A DNA stretch of 64,000 bases from an uncultured Lachnospiraceae bacterium (GTDB lineage: Bacteria > Bacillota > Clostridia > Lachnospirales > Lachnospiraceae), in the NCBI GenBank assembly GCA_910577655.1, contig CAJTOW010000003.1:19859-83858 (forward strand), read 5' to 3'. This document shows, in pieces, positions 35,225 to 43,756 of this stretch (its first letter is position 1; each line of letters begins with the position of its first letter). The position numbers and the translations under genes are program-made. The notes under the pieces are model-generated. The model did no database searches. It saw only the letters and a program-made list of their open reading frames with translations, and was not told where the DNA came from.

Positions 35225-35887
35225 ATGAAACTGGAGAAAATCTGTAAATACGAAGGCACAATCAAACTGGTGACAGGATTGGCAATCAAGGGAGCCAGCA
35301 ATGAACTGAATATCGGCGGAGCGGACAGTGAAGTGGTAAAGAATCCTCTTACAGGGGAGCCTTACATTCCCGGATCAAGCCTGAAGGGAAAAATGAGGTC
35401 CCAGATGGAGAAAATCCATGGGATGAAGAATGCAAAAGGGTTTGAGGATAAATCAAAGCCCTGCGGATGTGGAGATAAAAATTGTGTGGTATGTACATTG
35501 TTTGGGGCGCATATGAATCCGAACGCATTGTCTGCACCTACCAGAATTATTGTCAGGGACTGTGAACTGACAGAGGAGTCCAGAAAGAGGATACAGGATA
35601 TGCCAGTGGAGAGAGGGGGATATCTGGAGTTAAAGGCGGAGAACCTGATCAAACGGGATAAAGGCACCGCCGAAGCACCGAGATTCATGGAACGTGTACC
35701 GGCCGGACTGGAATTCAGGCTGGAGATACTGGTGCAGATATTTGATGAAGACCGGGAGGAAAAGCTAAAAAGAACGGTGGAGAAGGCGCTGCAGATGGTA
35801 GAGTCTTCTTATCTGGGCGGCAGTGGTTCCAGAGGCTATGGTCAGGTGAAGTTTGAAGGTGAATGGGAAGAAATCGGGGTGAAATAA
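35225..35887 (+). CDS. csm3: Csm3 backbone RAMP with target-RNA cleavage Asp
   Basis: A 220-residue Cas7-type protein. IGGADSEVVKNPLTGEPYIP, followed by GSSLKGKMRS, is the Csm3 core; D34 in GGAD corresponds to the known RNA-cleaving aspartate. A cysteine-rich loop CGCGDKNCVVC and the glycine-rich end YLGGSGSRGYGQVKF are present. I chose ATG 35225 (9 bases from AGGAGG) over ATG 35216, which abuts that site. It overlaps csm4 by 1 base. Confidence 0.94.
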   Translation: MKLEKICKYEGTIKLVTGLAIKGASNELNIGGADSEVVKNPLTGEPYIPGSSLKGKMRSQMEKIHGMKNAKGFEDKSKPCGCGDKNCVVCTLFGAHMNPNALSAPTRIIVRDCELTEESRKRIQDMPVERGGYLELKAENLIKRDKGTAEAPRFMERVPAGLEFRLEILVQIFDEDREEKLKRTVEKALQMVESSYLGGSGSRGYGQVKFEGEWEEIGVK

Positions 35888-36825
35888 TGGTACTGTATCG
35901 TGTGGCAATAAGGCCGGTCATGTCCTTTGCGTCTCCGGTTCAGGGGGATACCTTGTTCGGTGCATTCTGCTGGAGCTATCGGTACAGCTGTGGAGAGGAA
36001 GCATTGACAGAGCTTCTGGAAGAATTGAAGTCCGGAAGGCAGCAGATCATATTTTCCAACGCATTTCCGGGGGGAACGCTTCCGCTCCCCCTGGGAATCA
36101 GGGATGCGGCTGCTGACTTTGAGAAGATCGAGACCAAGGAAGAGCGGAAGAAGGCCTACCAGGAACATAAGAAATTGAAGTCCGCGAAATATGTGACCAG
36201 ACAGTGGTTCCAGAAGCTTCAGGAGGGAGATTATCATGGATTCACAGCAGGGCTCTGTGATGAAGGGATAACAGAGCAGACTGTGGTCCATAACATGGTA
36301 TCCCGACAAGAAGGAAGCGTAAAGAATATCGAGGGAAGCGGCAGCCTATATGGAGAAGACGAATTTTTCGTGGGAAAAGACCAGACATATGATGTGTATG
36401 TTTTATCTACACTGCCGGAAGACAGACTGCGTACCATTATTGAGATGATGTTCCAGTTGGGGATTGGCAAAGACAAGTCTACCGGAAAAGGTGCATTTGA
36501 GGTAGTGGGCTGGCAGGAAGAAAAGGAACTGCTGAATTGTAAAAGAAGCAATGGGTTCGTCGCGTTGTCTAATTTTATCCCAGCTCAAGGAGACCCGACA
36601 GAGGGAAGGTATAAAACTCTGGTAAAATATGGAAAACTTGATCGGGAATATGCTATCTCGGAAGCTCCATTTAAAAAACCGTTGATATTCATACAAGCGG
36701 GGGGAGTCTTTAAGGATGAGAATGTGAAAATGCATTATGGACGTTATGCAACCCAGATTTCTATGATCCCTGGGGTGGTGATCAACGGGCAGACGATTGC
36801 GGTGCCTATGCAGATCAGTATGTGA
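35887..36825 (+). CDS. csm4: Csm4 (Cas5-type RAMP)
   Basis: A 312-residue protein. The N-terminus (FASPVQGDTLFGAFCWSYRY) and the ELGIGKDKSTGKG-like glycine loop (FQLGIGKDKSTGKGAFEVV) identify Csm4, which caps the complex and binds the 5' crRNA handle with Cas10. It starts in TAATG with the csm3 stop. No csm5 follows; instead a decayed copy of this gene's 3' region is found at 36849. Confidence 0.92.
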   Translation: MVLYRVAIRPVMSFASPVQGDTLFGAFCWSYRYSCGEEALTELLEELKSGRQQIIFSNAFPGGTLPLPLGIRDAAADFEKIETKEERKKAYQEHKKLKSAKYVTRQWFQKLQEGDYHGFTAGLCDEGITEQTVVHNMVSRQEGSVKNIEGSGSLYGEDEFFVGKDQTYDVYVLSTLPEDRLRTIIEMMFQLGIGKDKSTGKGAFEVVGWQEEKELLNCKRSNGFVALSNFIPAQGDPTEGRYKTLVKYGKLDREYAISEAPFKKPLIFIQAGGVFKDENVKMHYGRYATQISMIPGVVINGQTIAVPMQISM

Positions 36826-36848
36826 AGTTTGAAATATGGTTGAGGAAA

Positions 36849-36915
36849 GTGTTGGTATTTGCACAAATGAAGGGGCATTTTTATGAAGATGAAGGTGAAA
36901 ATGCACTATGAGTGA
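36849..36915 (+). pseudogene. Decayed duplicate of the csm4 3' region
   Basis: It reads VLVFAQMKGHFYEDE, then after a one-base shift VKMHYE and a stop. This lines up with csm4 at 36679-36741, PLIFIQAGGVFKDEN then VKMHYG. The nucleotide core GTGAAAATGCA-TATG is nearly identical. It appears to be the tail of a second csm4-like RAMP gene or a tandem-duplication scar. It sits exactly where csm5 is expected. Confidence 0.55.
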
Positions 36916-37115
36916 GAGGTGGTGGAAATTCCTGCATAGCAAGAAAAAGTAAATAATGCATAAAAAATTGCTGTGCCTAAAAAGGATAATTGTGAATAAT
37001 GACGTGATAATATAATTGGTAAAAAGAAAATAAAAAGGAATAGATACTAAATATTGTGGAAAATAAAAAAGATACACTATATTTAGCGTTTTTTTAGCAG
37101 AATTTTGTTTGATAA
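36916..37115 (+). promoter_or_regulatory. Probable CRISPR leader
   Basis: A strongly AT-rich stretch with T- and A-runs (for example GCGTTTTTTTAGC at 37087-37099) directly before the first repeat. The opposite end of the array has a degenerate repeat, so new spacers should enter here. A 14-codon frame MSERWWKFLHSKKK (36908-36952) overlaps its start and is probably chance. No other gene is seen. Confidence 0.6.
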
Positions 37116-38909
37116 GTAAGAAGAAAGAATCCATTAAAACAAGGATTGAGACATAATTTACATAATACTTCATAATTTTCACCCCAGGCGTAAGAAGAAA
37201 GAATCCATTAAAACAAGGATTGAGACAAACAGTACTCAGTCTGATTAGAGCTCCCCATTGCAAAATGTGTAAGAAGAAAGAATCCATTAAAACAAGGATT
37301 GAGACAACGGAACCAGTGTACTGGTTCAACTGGTACCAATCTTTGTAAGAAGAAAGAATCCATTAAAACAAGGATTGAGACCAGGCCAGAAGGAAGTCGA
37401 AAAGCAGGTGGCAGAACTGTAAGAAGAAAGAATCCATTAAAACAAGGATTGAGACAGTATCCAAGGCAAACCTTAGATATTCAATCCAAGAAGTCACGTA
37501 AGAAGAAAGAATCCATTAAAACAAGGATTGAGACGCATTTTCTAATCGCTCAAAAAGCTCTTTTCTCATTTTTGTAAGAAGAAAGAATCCATTAAAACAA
37601 GGATTGAGACTATAAATAGTTTCAAACTGTACCTGTCTAATTCTTTTGGGTAAGAAGAAAGAATCCATTAAAACAAGGATTGAGACATTACGATGCCTTA
37701 TATGTTACTTTAAGTACGCACGTAACGTAAGGAGAAAGAATCCATTAAAACAAGGATTGAGACATTTCCATCCATCCTTTTAATCATAATTACTCCTTCC
37801 TGCGTAAGAAGAAAGAATCCATTAAAACAAGGATTGAGACGTTTTATCGGGGCGTACGGCGCTCCCGAAATGATGGAGGGTAAGAAGAAAGAATCCATTA
37901 AAACAAGGATTGAGACACAGCCAGCTGGAGGCCATCCGTCATCTGGACAACACCAGTAAGAAGAAAGAATCCATTAAAACAAGGATTGAGACTGTCAACT
38001 GACCGCTGCATATGTACTAATTGCCTGCTTAACGTAAGAAGAAAGAATCCATTAAAACAAGGATTGAGACTCCTCTGGATAACAGCTTTCTCCAATTTGC
38101 GCGGATTTCGTAAGAAGAAAGAATCCATTAAAACAAGGATTGAGACATCGTCATAACCACAACAGCCATCATCACTAATACCTGTAAGAAGAAAGAATCC
38201 ATTAAAACAAGGATTGAGACTAAATTATACTCTTCTCCATTGATGGTGATATTGGTAGAATGTAAGAAGAAAGAATCCATTAAAACAAGGATTGAGACAT
38301 TGAGATAGCAGTTATCATAAGACAAAAACCCTATGAAGTAAGAAGAAAGAATCCATTAAAACAAGGATTGAGACGATAGCTCATCTTCATCAGCATAAGT
38401 TTCACTCATAATAAGGTAAGAAGAAAGAATCCATTAAAACAAGGATTGAGACACAGAGGACACTCGATGCCCATTGGAATCGATGTAGCAGTGTAAGAAG
38501 AAAGAATCCATTAAAACAAGGATTGAGACTCATTCCAGTTTGCGGTCTGAATTTTGCCTTCTTTTAGAGTAAGAAGAAAGAATCCATTAAAACAAGGATT
38601 GAGACAATTTTTTCCAACAGTTCAATAATTTTTTCTTTGTATCGTAAGAAGAAAGAATCCATTAAAACAAGGATTGAGACCTTTCCCTGGAGGTAGTGGA
38701 AAGTGTGAAAAGCCATCTGTAAGAAGAAAGAATCCATTAAAACAAGGATTGAGACCTTTTCGGCGGTATCGTCACTCTTTGTCATGATCTGGGGTAAGAA
38801 GAAAGAATCCATTAAAACAAGGATTGAGACTATGTAAAAGCGAGAAACGCTTGTGCATCCATTTTCATCTTTGTAAGAAGAAAGAATCCACCAAAACAAG
38901 GATATCATC
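37116..38909 (+). CRISPR. Type III-A CRISPR array, 24 repeats and 23 spacers
   Basis: The 37-base repeat begins GTAAGAAGAAAGAATCC and ends AACAAGGATTGAGAC. Repeats start at 37116, 37190, 37269, 37345, 37419, 37498, 37574, 37650, 37727, 37804, 37880, 37956, 38034, 38110, 38184, 38262, 38338, 38416, 38493, 38569, 38644, 38719, 38794 and 38873. Spacers are 37-42 bases and all different. Each repeat can fold AATCC with GGATT, and ATTGAGAC is the expected 8-base crRNA handle. Repeat 9 has one change (GTAAGGAG). The last repeat reads CCACCAAAACAAGGAT and loses the GAGAC end, marking it as the leader-distal end. Confidence 0.98.
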
Positions 38910-39007
38910 TAGACCATTCTGATATAGCTCAAGAAAATCGTAATATATTTAAAAGAAAGCAAAATCACAGAAAATTTTCCCTTAAAGGGACTGCATAAAG
39001 CATTGAA

Positions 39008-39100
39008 ATGATATATATTAGATATACAAAGAAAGAAGGATTTATTGTCCGAATCATGGATGAGGAGGAAATGCCTGGGATACCAGATGGAAGTAACTAA
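39008..39100 (+). CDS. Possible 30-residue small ORF between array and cas1
   Basis: ATG 39008 reads MIYIRYTKKEGFIVRIMDEE then EMPGIPDGSN and stops. It lacks a clear ribosome site. The 223 bases between the array and cas1 otherwise hold only an AT-rich stretch with the palindrome TTTTCCCTTAAAGGGA. It may be a gene remnant. Confidence 0.25.
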   Translation: MIYIRYTKKEGFIVRIMDEEEMPGIPDGSN

Positions 39101-39132
39101 CTGATTGCAGTGTATTGTTTGAGGAGGAAGAG

Positions 39133-40137
39133 ATGGTTCTGACTATTCAGGAATATGGCGCAAAGGTTGGCAAAAGGAGTAATTGCCTTACAATCACATC
39201 CAGTAAAGGCGAAAAAGAGATCAGTGCGGATAAAGTGAAGGAACTGCACATTTATCCGGCTTGTCATATCTCAGCAGATGCGATTCAGCTTTGCATGGAA
39301 AGAGATATATGGATCTTGTTTTTGGATAAGTATGGGGATCCCAAAGGAGAGATCCTTCCATTTTCTGGAGGAAGTTCCCCCATCTACAAGAGGAATCAGA
39401 TCCTTCTGGCCCGTAAGAGAGAGGGGGTTGAGCTGGTGAAAGGCTTTCTCCTGAAGAAGATCGATAATCGAGTCCTCCAATTAGAACGGATTCTGATAGA
39501 GTCAGCTGATGGAGATGAGGTTTTATATCTGAATACCCGGATTAAACGTCTGAAGGAAGCGGAGGAGAAACTGAAAGATGTCCAGGGAAACGATATAGAT
39601 GAAGTCAGGGAGACATTGCAGGGAATCGAAGGAAGCGCAGGGCGGGCCTATTTTGAAAGTATTTCTTTTCTTCTGCCGGATGATATGAAATTTTCCCAGA
39701 GAATGAGAAACGCTCAAGATGTATATAATTGTGCGTTGAATTATCTTTATGGGATCTTGTATGCTAAGATTAAGAAATTGATGTATCAGTGCCGCCTTGA
39801 TCCATATATCGGTGTCATGCATGTGGATACCTACAATAAGCCTACTTTTGTGTTTGATTTTATTGAATGTCAGAGGATCATTTGTGAGGAGATAGCGTAC
39901 CAGATCTGTCATGACAGGCTGATTACAATGGATGACATGGAGCCCGACAGCAGCGGAAGGCTTTTGTTTATGGAGGACGCAAAAAAATTATTGGTTTCCC
40001 GCTTTTATAGTGCATTTCAGGAAAAAGTTGTTTTTGGGAAAAAGCGGATTACCCGGGAAAGAAAAATCTATATGGAACTGCTTCAGGTGGCGGAGAAGAT
40101 CGGGGAGGGAAAGGAAGATGTATTGGCTGTTGTATGA
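39133..40137 (+). CDS. cas1: CRISPR integrase Cas1
   Basis: A 334-residue integrase that inserts new spacers. The metal ligands are visible: E166 (GIEGSAGRAYFES), H230 (VMHVDTYNKP) and D242 with E245 (FVFDFIECQR). ATG 39133 has GAGGAGGAAG upstream; the TTG at 39115 is less likely. It overlaps cas2 by 20 bases. No reverse transcriptase or Cas6 fusion is present. Confidence 0.95.
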   Translation: MVLTIQEYGAKVGKRSNCLTITSSKGEKEISADKVKELHIYPACHISADAIQLCMERDIWILFLDKYGDPKGEILPFSGGSSPIYKRNQILLARKREGVELVKGFLLKKIDNRVLQLERILIESADGDEVLYLNTRIKRLKEAEEKLKDVQGNDIDEVRETLQGIEGSAGRAYFESISFLLPDDMKFSQRMRNAQDVYNCALNYLYGILYAKIKKLMYQCRLDPYIGVMHVDTYNKPTFVFDFIECQRIICEEIAYQICHDRLITMDDMEPDSSGRLLFMEDAKKLLVSRFYSAFQEKVVFGKKRITRERKIYMELLQVAEKIGEGKEDVLAVV

Positions 40138-40399
40138 TATATGCAGTCAGAGGAGAAGGCTGAAGATTGTGCAGTTGTGTAAGGATTATGGACTGAGGCG
40201 AATACAAAAAAGCTGTTTTTTCGGCAATATGGATCTGGATAAGACCGGGGAGTTTGCGAAAAAGATGTCCCAAATAGTAGAGGATGAGGATTGTGTATGT
40301 ATGATCCCGGTAAATCAAAGTATGATGAGCCGGGTGAAGATATGGGGAGAGCTGCAGGCGAATATTAAGGTGGAGGATGAACTGGTATGTTTTATATAG
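40118..40399 (+). CDS. cas2: CRISPR adaptation protein Cas2
   Basis: A 93-residue ferredoxin-fold protein beginning MYWLLYDICSQRRRLKI, with the conserved early aspartate (D8), followed by LCKDYGLRRIQKSCFFG, where the consensus is usually G-x-x-R-x-Q-x-S-V-F. It scaffolds Cas1 during spacer insertion. ATG 40118 lies inside cas1 after GGAAAGGAAG. Confidence 0.93.
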   Translation: MYWLLYDICSQRRRLKIVQLCKDYGLRRIQKSCFFGNMDLDKTGEFAKKMSQIVEDEDCVCMIPVNQSMMSRVKIWGELQANIKVEDELVCFI

Positions 40400-40429
40400 A
40401 TTATAAATGCAGAAAGAGGGGAAAGTCCC

Positions 40430-41050
40430 ATGGTTTATCTGGCATTGACAAAAATGCGAAGAATAGAATGTGATGGATATATTTTTCCGGAAGATTATTA
40501 TGATATACCTGGAGTAAACGATTTTCAGGATCTGAAAGCAGTGAAGGAATATTCATTAAAAAAGCTGGAATGTTATAGAGGGGAGAAGGTTGATGTCTGT
40601 CTGAATGGTGGGATGACAGTGGAGATCCTGGCAATGATTCAGGCGGCAGCAGAGCTGAAGATAGAACTGATTCTATGGCATTATGATCGTGAAAAAGAGG
40701 ATTATATGGATCAGAAAGTGAACTGGAAGCCGGTGCATGTCAGCGATGAGGATAAAGAACCAGTGGCAACGGTTGTTCTGTGTAAAGGGCGCCACTGGAG
40801 CCAGAGGGAAAAAGCTATTTTTGATACCATTCCTGCTGAGCGGATATTTGACTTTAAGTGGCAGGAGGAGGAGGCAGATCAATGCCTCAGGGATTTTAAA
40901 GGCAGGAGGATAGCGATCTATGTGTCAGGTCTCACTTCTGCCGCGGTCAGTGTCCTGAATGCAGCATGGAGAGAACAGATATCTGTCACTTGGCTCCACT
41001 ATGATTATGACAAAGAAGATTATTTTCCGCAGTGTATGGATGGGGTATAG
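40430..41050 (+). CDS. Tandem-duplicated CRISPR-associated protein, possible CARF-like cOA sensor or ring nuclease
   Basis: A 206-residue protein I cannot name. It consists of two related halves of about 100 residues. Each half ends in the same pattern: residues 54-95 (VDVCLNGGMTVEILAMIQAA, then LILWHYDREKEDYMDQ) and residues 160-201 (RIAIYVSGLTSAAVSVLNAA, then VTWLHYDYDKEDYFPQ). A beta strand, a small-residue turn, a helix and a second strand is the layout of the ligand core of CARF-like folds. The duplication would give a built-in pseudo-dimer. It lies between cas2 and the WYL protein, with csm6 downstream, so a role in binding or degrading cyclic oligoadenylate is plausible but is inference only. 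GAGGGGAAAG precedes ATG 40430. Confidence 0.6.
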   Translation: MVYLALTKMRRIECDGYIFPEDYYDIPGVNDFQDLKAVKEYSLKKLECYRGEKVDVCLNGGMTVEILAMIQAAAELKIELILWHYDREKEDYMDQKVNWKPVHVSDEDKEPVATVVLCKGRHWSQREKAIFDTIPAERIFDFKWQEEEADQCLRDFKGRRIAIYVSGLTSAAVSVLNAAWREQISVTWLHYDYDKEDYFPQCMDGV

Positions 41051-41071
41051 AGTAGAAAGGCAGAAGGAAAG

Positions 41072-43756
41072 ATGGATAGGAGAAAACAGAAGAAGATCCC
41101 TACAGAGCCTACGAAGATATTTTTTGATATGCTTTTCGATTATAGGAATTTGAATTACATTTTCAAATATGGCTTTTACTGGGATGATGAGATGACCAAT
41201 CTGCTCTTGTCAAAAAGCAGCCAGAGGGTACGGGAACTGGTCAATATCATACAGGAATCCGTATATGAAAACAGCATTATCACACCCTGGAGCCAGCATG
41301 CAATGGGGTGCAGAAAGAAATCGGGCAGGCTGCTTATAAGACAGAACCATTATCGTCTTGTACAGAACAGATGGTTTCAGGATTTGTGCGGCTGCTGTGG
41401 AAGCTTTCATGATGATCTGGCAGAGGATTATATAAGAGATTGCGAACAGAAACCCTACAGTCAGTGCCGGGAAGAGGATGACGGAGTCTGTCTTTACAGA
41501 AGAGTATGTATGTTTCAGGAAGAGCGGGAAGTTTTCCTGAAACTGATAGATGGAGTGGTGGAAAACGAATTGGCCTTGTGGAAGGATAAGTTTCATAGTA
41601 AGATTCTCAATGGTTATAGGGATATCATAGTAGAGTCTGACGGGAAAAAGTATCTGAAAGAGAATACCTGGGGGCGGGTATTTGGCAGTCTGGATGATGT
41701 GGAAAACAGTAGGGAATACAGCGGATTTTTGGATATGCTTCAGTTTTTTTCAGGATTCACGCCATTATCCGTATTGGGAGGATTCTTTTTGAAAAGACTG
41801 GATCCTCAGCCAAGGCCGTCCTATATCATGCTGCGCAATCTGCCTCTGGATTTTGAATTCGAGCAGGAATATTTGTACCGCTGCCTATATGCTATCAATG
41901 CCCATATGACAGTGATTTGGGAAGAGAAGGAATATATTCCCATAGGTCTATTTTACAGGGATAGGGACATGACGGGGGTAGAGGAGCATCTCTATCTGGA
42001 AGCAATTCCATGGACAGATAGTGAAATAGTTCCGGAGCAGGCGGTAGAACTCCCTGCGTTTGGTGGAGTCCACATAAGACCTGGACGAAAGGTGGATATA
42101 GAAATACCTGTGGTCAAGAGAAAGGAGCAGGAGACCAGGGAGTTCCAGGTTGAGTTCTATCATAATAACTGCACAAGGTATCTGCTGGACAGAAGGAAAA
42201 ACGGATGGGCGGACTGCATTATAGAGGAGCGTACCATACCAGATGTGGTAAAAACTATGGGATCCCCTTATTATGAGGGTATGGAGACCTGGAAGGTGGA
42301 TGTGGTTACCTATCATATAAAGGTCTGTGACATTCCGGGATTTGTCTTATATATTCAGTCCTTTGGGGATTTTGCATCCATGATTTCCGTGGTGGAACCA
42401 TTTTCTGGGGCAGAATCAATGAAAAGCCGTCGGCTGAAAGGACTGATAGAAGAACAAGGTTCTTTGCTAAGTGTATATAATTCGGATATACTGATGGAAG
42501 AAGCGGGAAGAAAGGGGCATCCTCTGCCGCCGCTTCAGGCAGAACTCTGGTGGCTGGATCTTATACTAACAGAGTATCCGGGATTTTGCAGCATTTTTTT
42601 AAGTCAGGACAGTGTGGAAAAGCTAAGACGGAAATTGAGGGAAGAGTGCAGGGGTGAAAGCTGGCTTCAAAGGAAAAGGTTTGATCCTGGATGCAGGATG
42701 AAGGATCTGCCCGGAAGAGTGTGCTCTAAGTACCGGAAGATCCGGGACGCTATACATGAAGGCAGGATCCTGCTATATGAGTATAAAAGCGGTGAAAATA
42801 CAGGTGAGCCTGCAAAGCAGGCGGTGATTGTCCCCTACGCGTTGGAGTATGACGTGATACGGCATCTGGCCGGAGACAGCAAAGAACCTATGGATGTCAT
42901 GTGTTATGAGATGAACGAGAAAAGAGTCATTCATATTCCCTACAAAAAGATCATAACTACCGCTAGCATCAGCAAAGAAAAATATCCATTCTCTGAACTG
43001 GAGAAGATATATCATATCCTGGCATATGTTATTCGGTGTGCTGTGGCGGGAAAACGTGAGATAGAGAAAAAGGCGGCCAGACTGTTAGACTGTATGTGGA
43101 CGCTGGACAACAGGGGAGATGATAATTATAACCGCTGTATTAGAAAAAAGCTTTCCCGAAGCAGAAGCTTTCTGGCAGAGTATGACCGGTTTTGCAAACT
43201 GTGTGAGGCGAAGGGGAAACCAGAGGCGGAATCATTTTTACATAAGGTTTTTGATTACCTTCAGAGAGTGGCCCGGGAGGGGATGGACACATATGCTTAT
43301 GAAGCGTTTTTATTGTCCTGCTTTACGGATGGATGCAAGAGACTGTGGCAGCCGAGAACAGGAAAAGATGTGAGAGAGGCGTTGGAAGCCATAGATGATT
43401 TATGGATCTGGCAGCTGATTGGTGGAAGTCCTATTGACAGTGTTTATAACGAGATCACATTTTACAATGAGAATCTGAAGAATGCGGCGGTCTCTTTTGT
43501 CCTGAGAGAGGGAAATGAAGAGGTGATTCGCAGGGTGTACAGTGTATTTCGCAATTTTATTTGCGCAGGGGAGAAAATAAGGGATGGGAGGCTGCGTTTC
43601 ACGGTGTCTTACGAGAAGTTTGATTACCGGAAGATCCATATGGCTTTTATGGCCCTGGATGATCTTGTGGAAGAAGTGGAACCGGCAGATGTATCAGAAA
43701 TTATAAGAAAACGAAGAGAAAATAAAGGAGAACCCATATGCAGGACAATATTTTAA
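41072..43756 (+). CDS. Large double-WYL-domain CRISPR-associated protein
   Basis: An 894-residue protein of no recognised family as a whole. Residues 103-146 are cysteine-rich (CGCCG, CEQKPYSQC, CLYRRVC), a possible metal site. At about 265-325 is a WYL-like module (AINAHMTVIWEEKEYIPIGL, then EEHLYLEAI), followed at about 345-445 by a WCX-like one (VTYHIKVCDIPGFVLYIQSF, then SMISVVEP). A second WYL-like module lies at about 552-635 (RKIRDAIHEGRILLYEYKSG, AVIVPYALEY, IPYKKIITTA), with a possible WCX-like end at 841-870 (LRFTVSYEKFDYRKIHMAFM). WYL domains bind nucleic-acid ligands or regulate CRISPR systems. Known CRISPR WYL proteins are much smaller. It overlaps csm6 by 19 bases, so the two are coupled. 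Confidence 0.6.
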   Translation: MDRRKQKKIPTEPTKIFFDMLFDYRNLNYIFKYGFYWDDEMTNLLLSKSSQRVRELVNIIQESVYENSIITPWSQHAMGCRKKSGRLLIRQNHYRLVQNRWFQDLCGCCGSFHDDLAEDYIRDCEQKPYSQCREEDDGVCLYRRVCMFQEEREVFLKLIDGVVENELALWKDKFHSKILNGYRDIIVESDGKKYLKENTWGRVFGSLDDVENSREYSGFLDMLQFFSGFTPLSVLGGFFLKRLDPQPRPSYIMLRNLPLDFEFEQEYLYRCLYAINAHMTVIWEEKEYIPIGLFYRDRDMTGVEEHLYLEAIPWTDSEIVPEQAVELPAFGGVHIRPGRKVDIEIPVVKRKEQETREFQVEFYHNNCTRYLLDRRKNGWADCIIEERTIPDVVKTMGSPYYEGMETWKVDVVTYHIKVCDIPGFVLYIQSFGDFASMISVVEPFSGAESMKSRRLKGLIEEQGSLLSVYNSDILMEEAGRKGHPLPPLQAELWWLDLILTEYPGFCSIFLSQDSVEKLRRKLREECRGESWLQRKRFDPGCRMKDLPGRVCSKYRKIRDAIHEGRILLYEYKSGENTGEPAKQAVIVPYALEYDVIRHLAGDSKEPMDVMCYEMNEKRVIHIPYKKIITTASISKEKYPFSELEKIYHILAYVIRCAVAGKREIEKKAARLLDCMWTLDNRGDDNYNRCIRKKLSRSRSFLAEYDRFCKLCEAKGKPEAESFLHKVFDYLQRVAREGMDTYAYEAFLLSCFTDGCKRLWQPRTGKDVREALEAIDDLWIWQLIGGSPIDSVYNEITFYNENLKNAAVSFVLREGNEEVIRRVYSVFRNFICAGEKIRDGRLRFTVSYEKFDYRKIHMAFMALDDLVEEVEPADVSEIIRKRRENKGEPICRTIF

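Noticed and set aside
36908..36952. 14-codon frame MSERWWKFLHSKKK at the start of the CRISPR leader
   Set aside because: Too short and without a ribosome site; it overlaps the csm4 remnant and is probably chance.
37299..38908. Open frames across the CRISPR array on both strands, with repeats such as NPCFNGFFLLT and VSILVLMDSFFL
   Set aside because: They are translations of the 37-base repeat with spacer-sized gaps; the array explains them fully.
39932..40117. Longer cas2 reading frame starting inside cas1
   Set aside because: The first 62 codons are out-of-frame cas1; true Cas2 homology begins at MYWLLYDI with its own ribosome site.
41072..43756. The 894-residue protein as a disguised Csm5
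   Set aside because: It has no RAMP glycine-rich loop, is far too long, and its WYL-like segments explain its recognisable parts.
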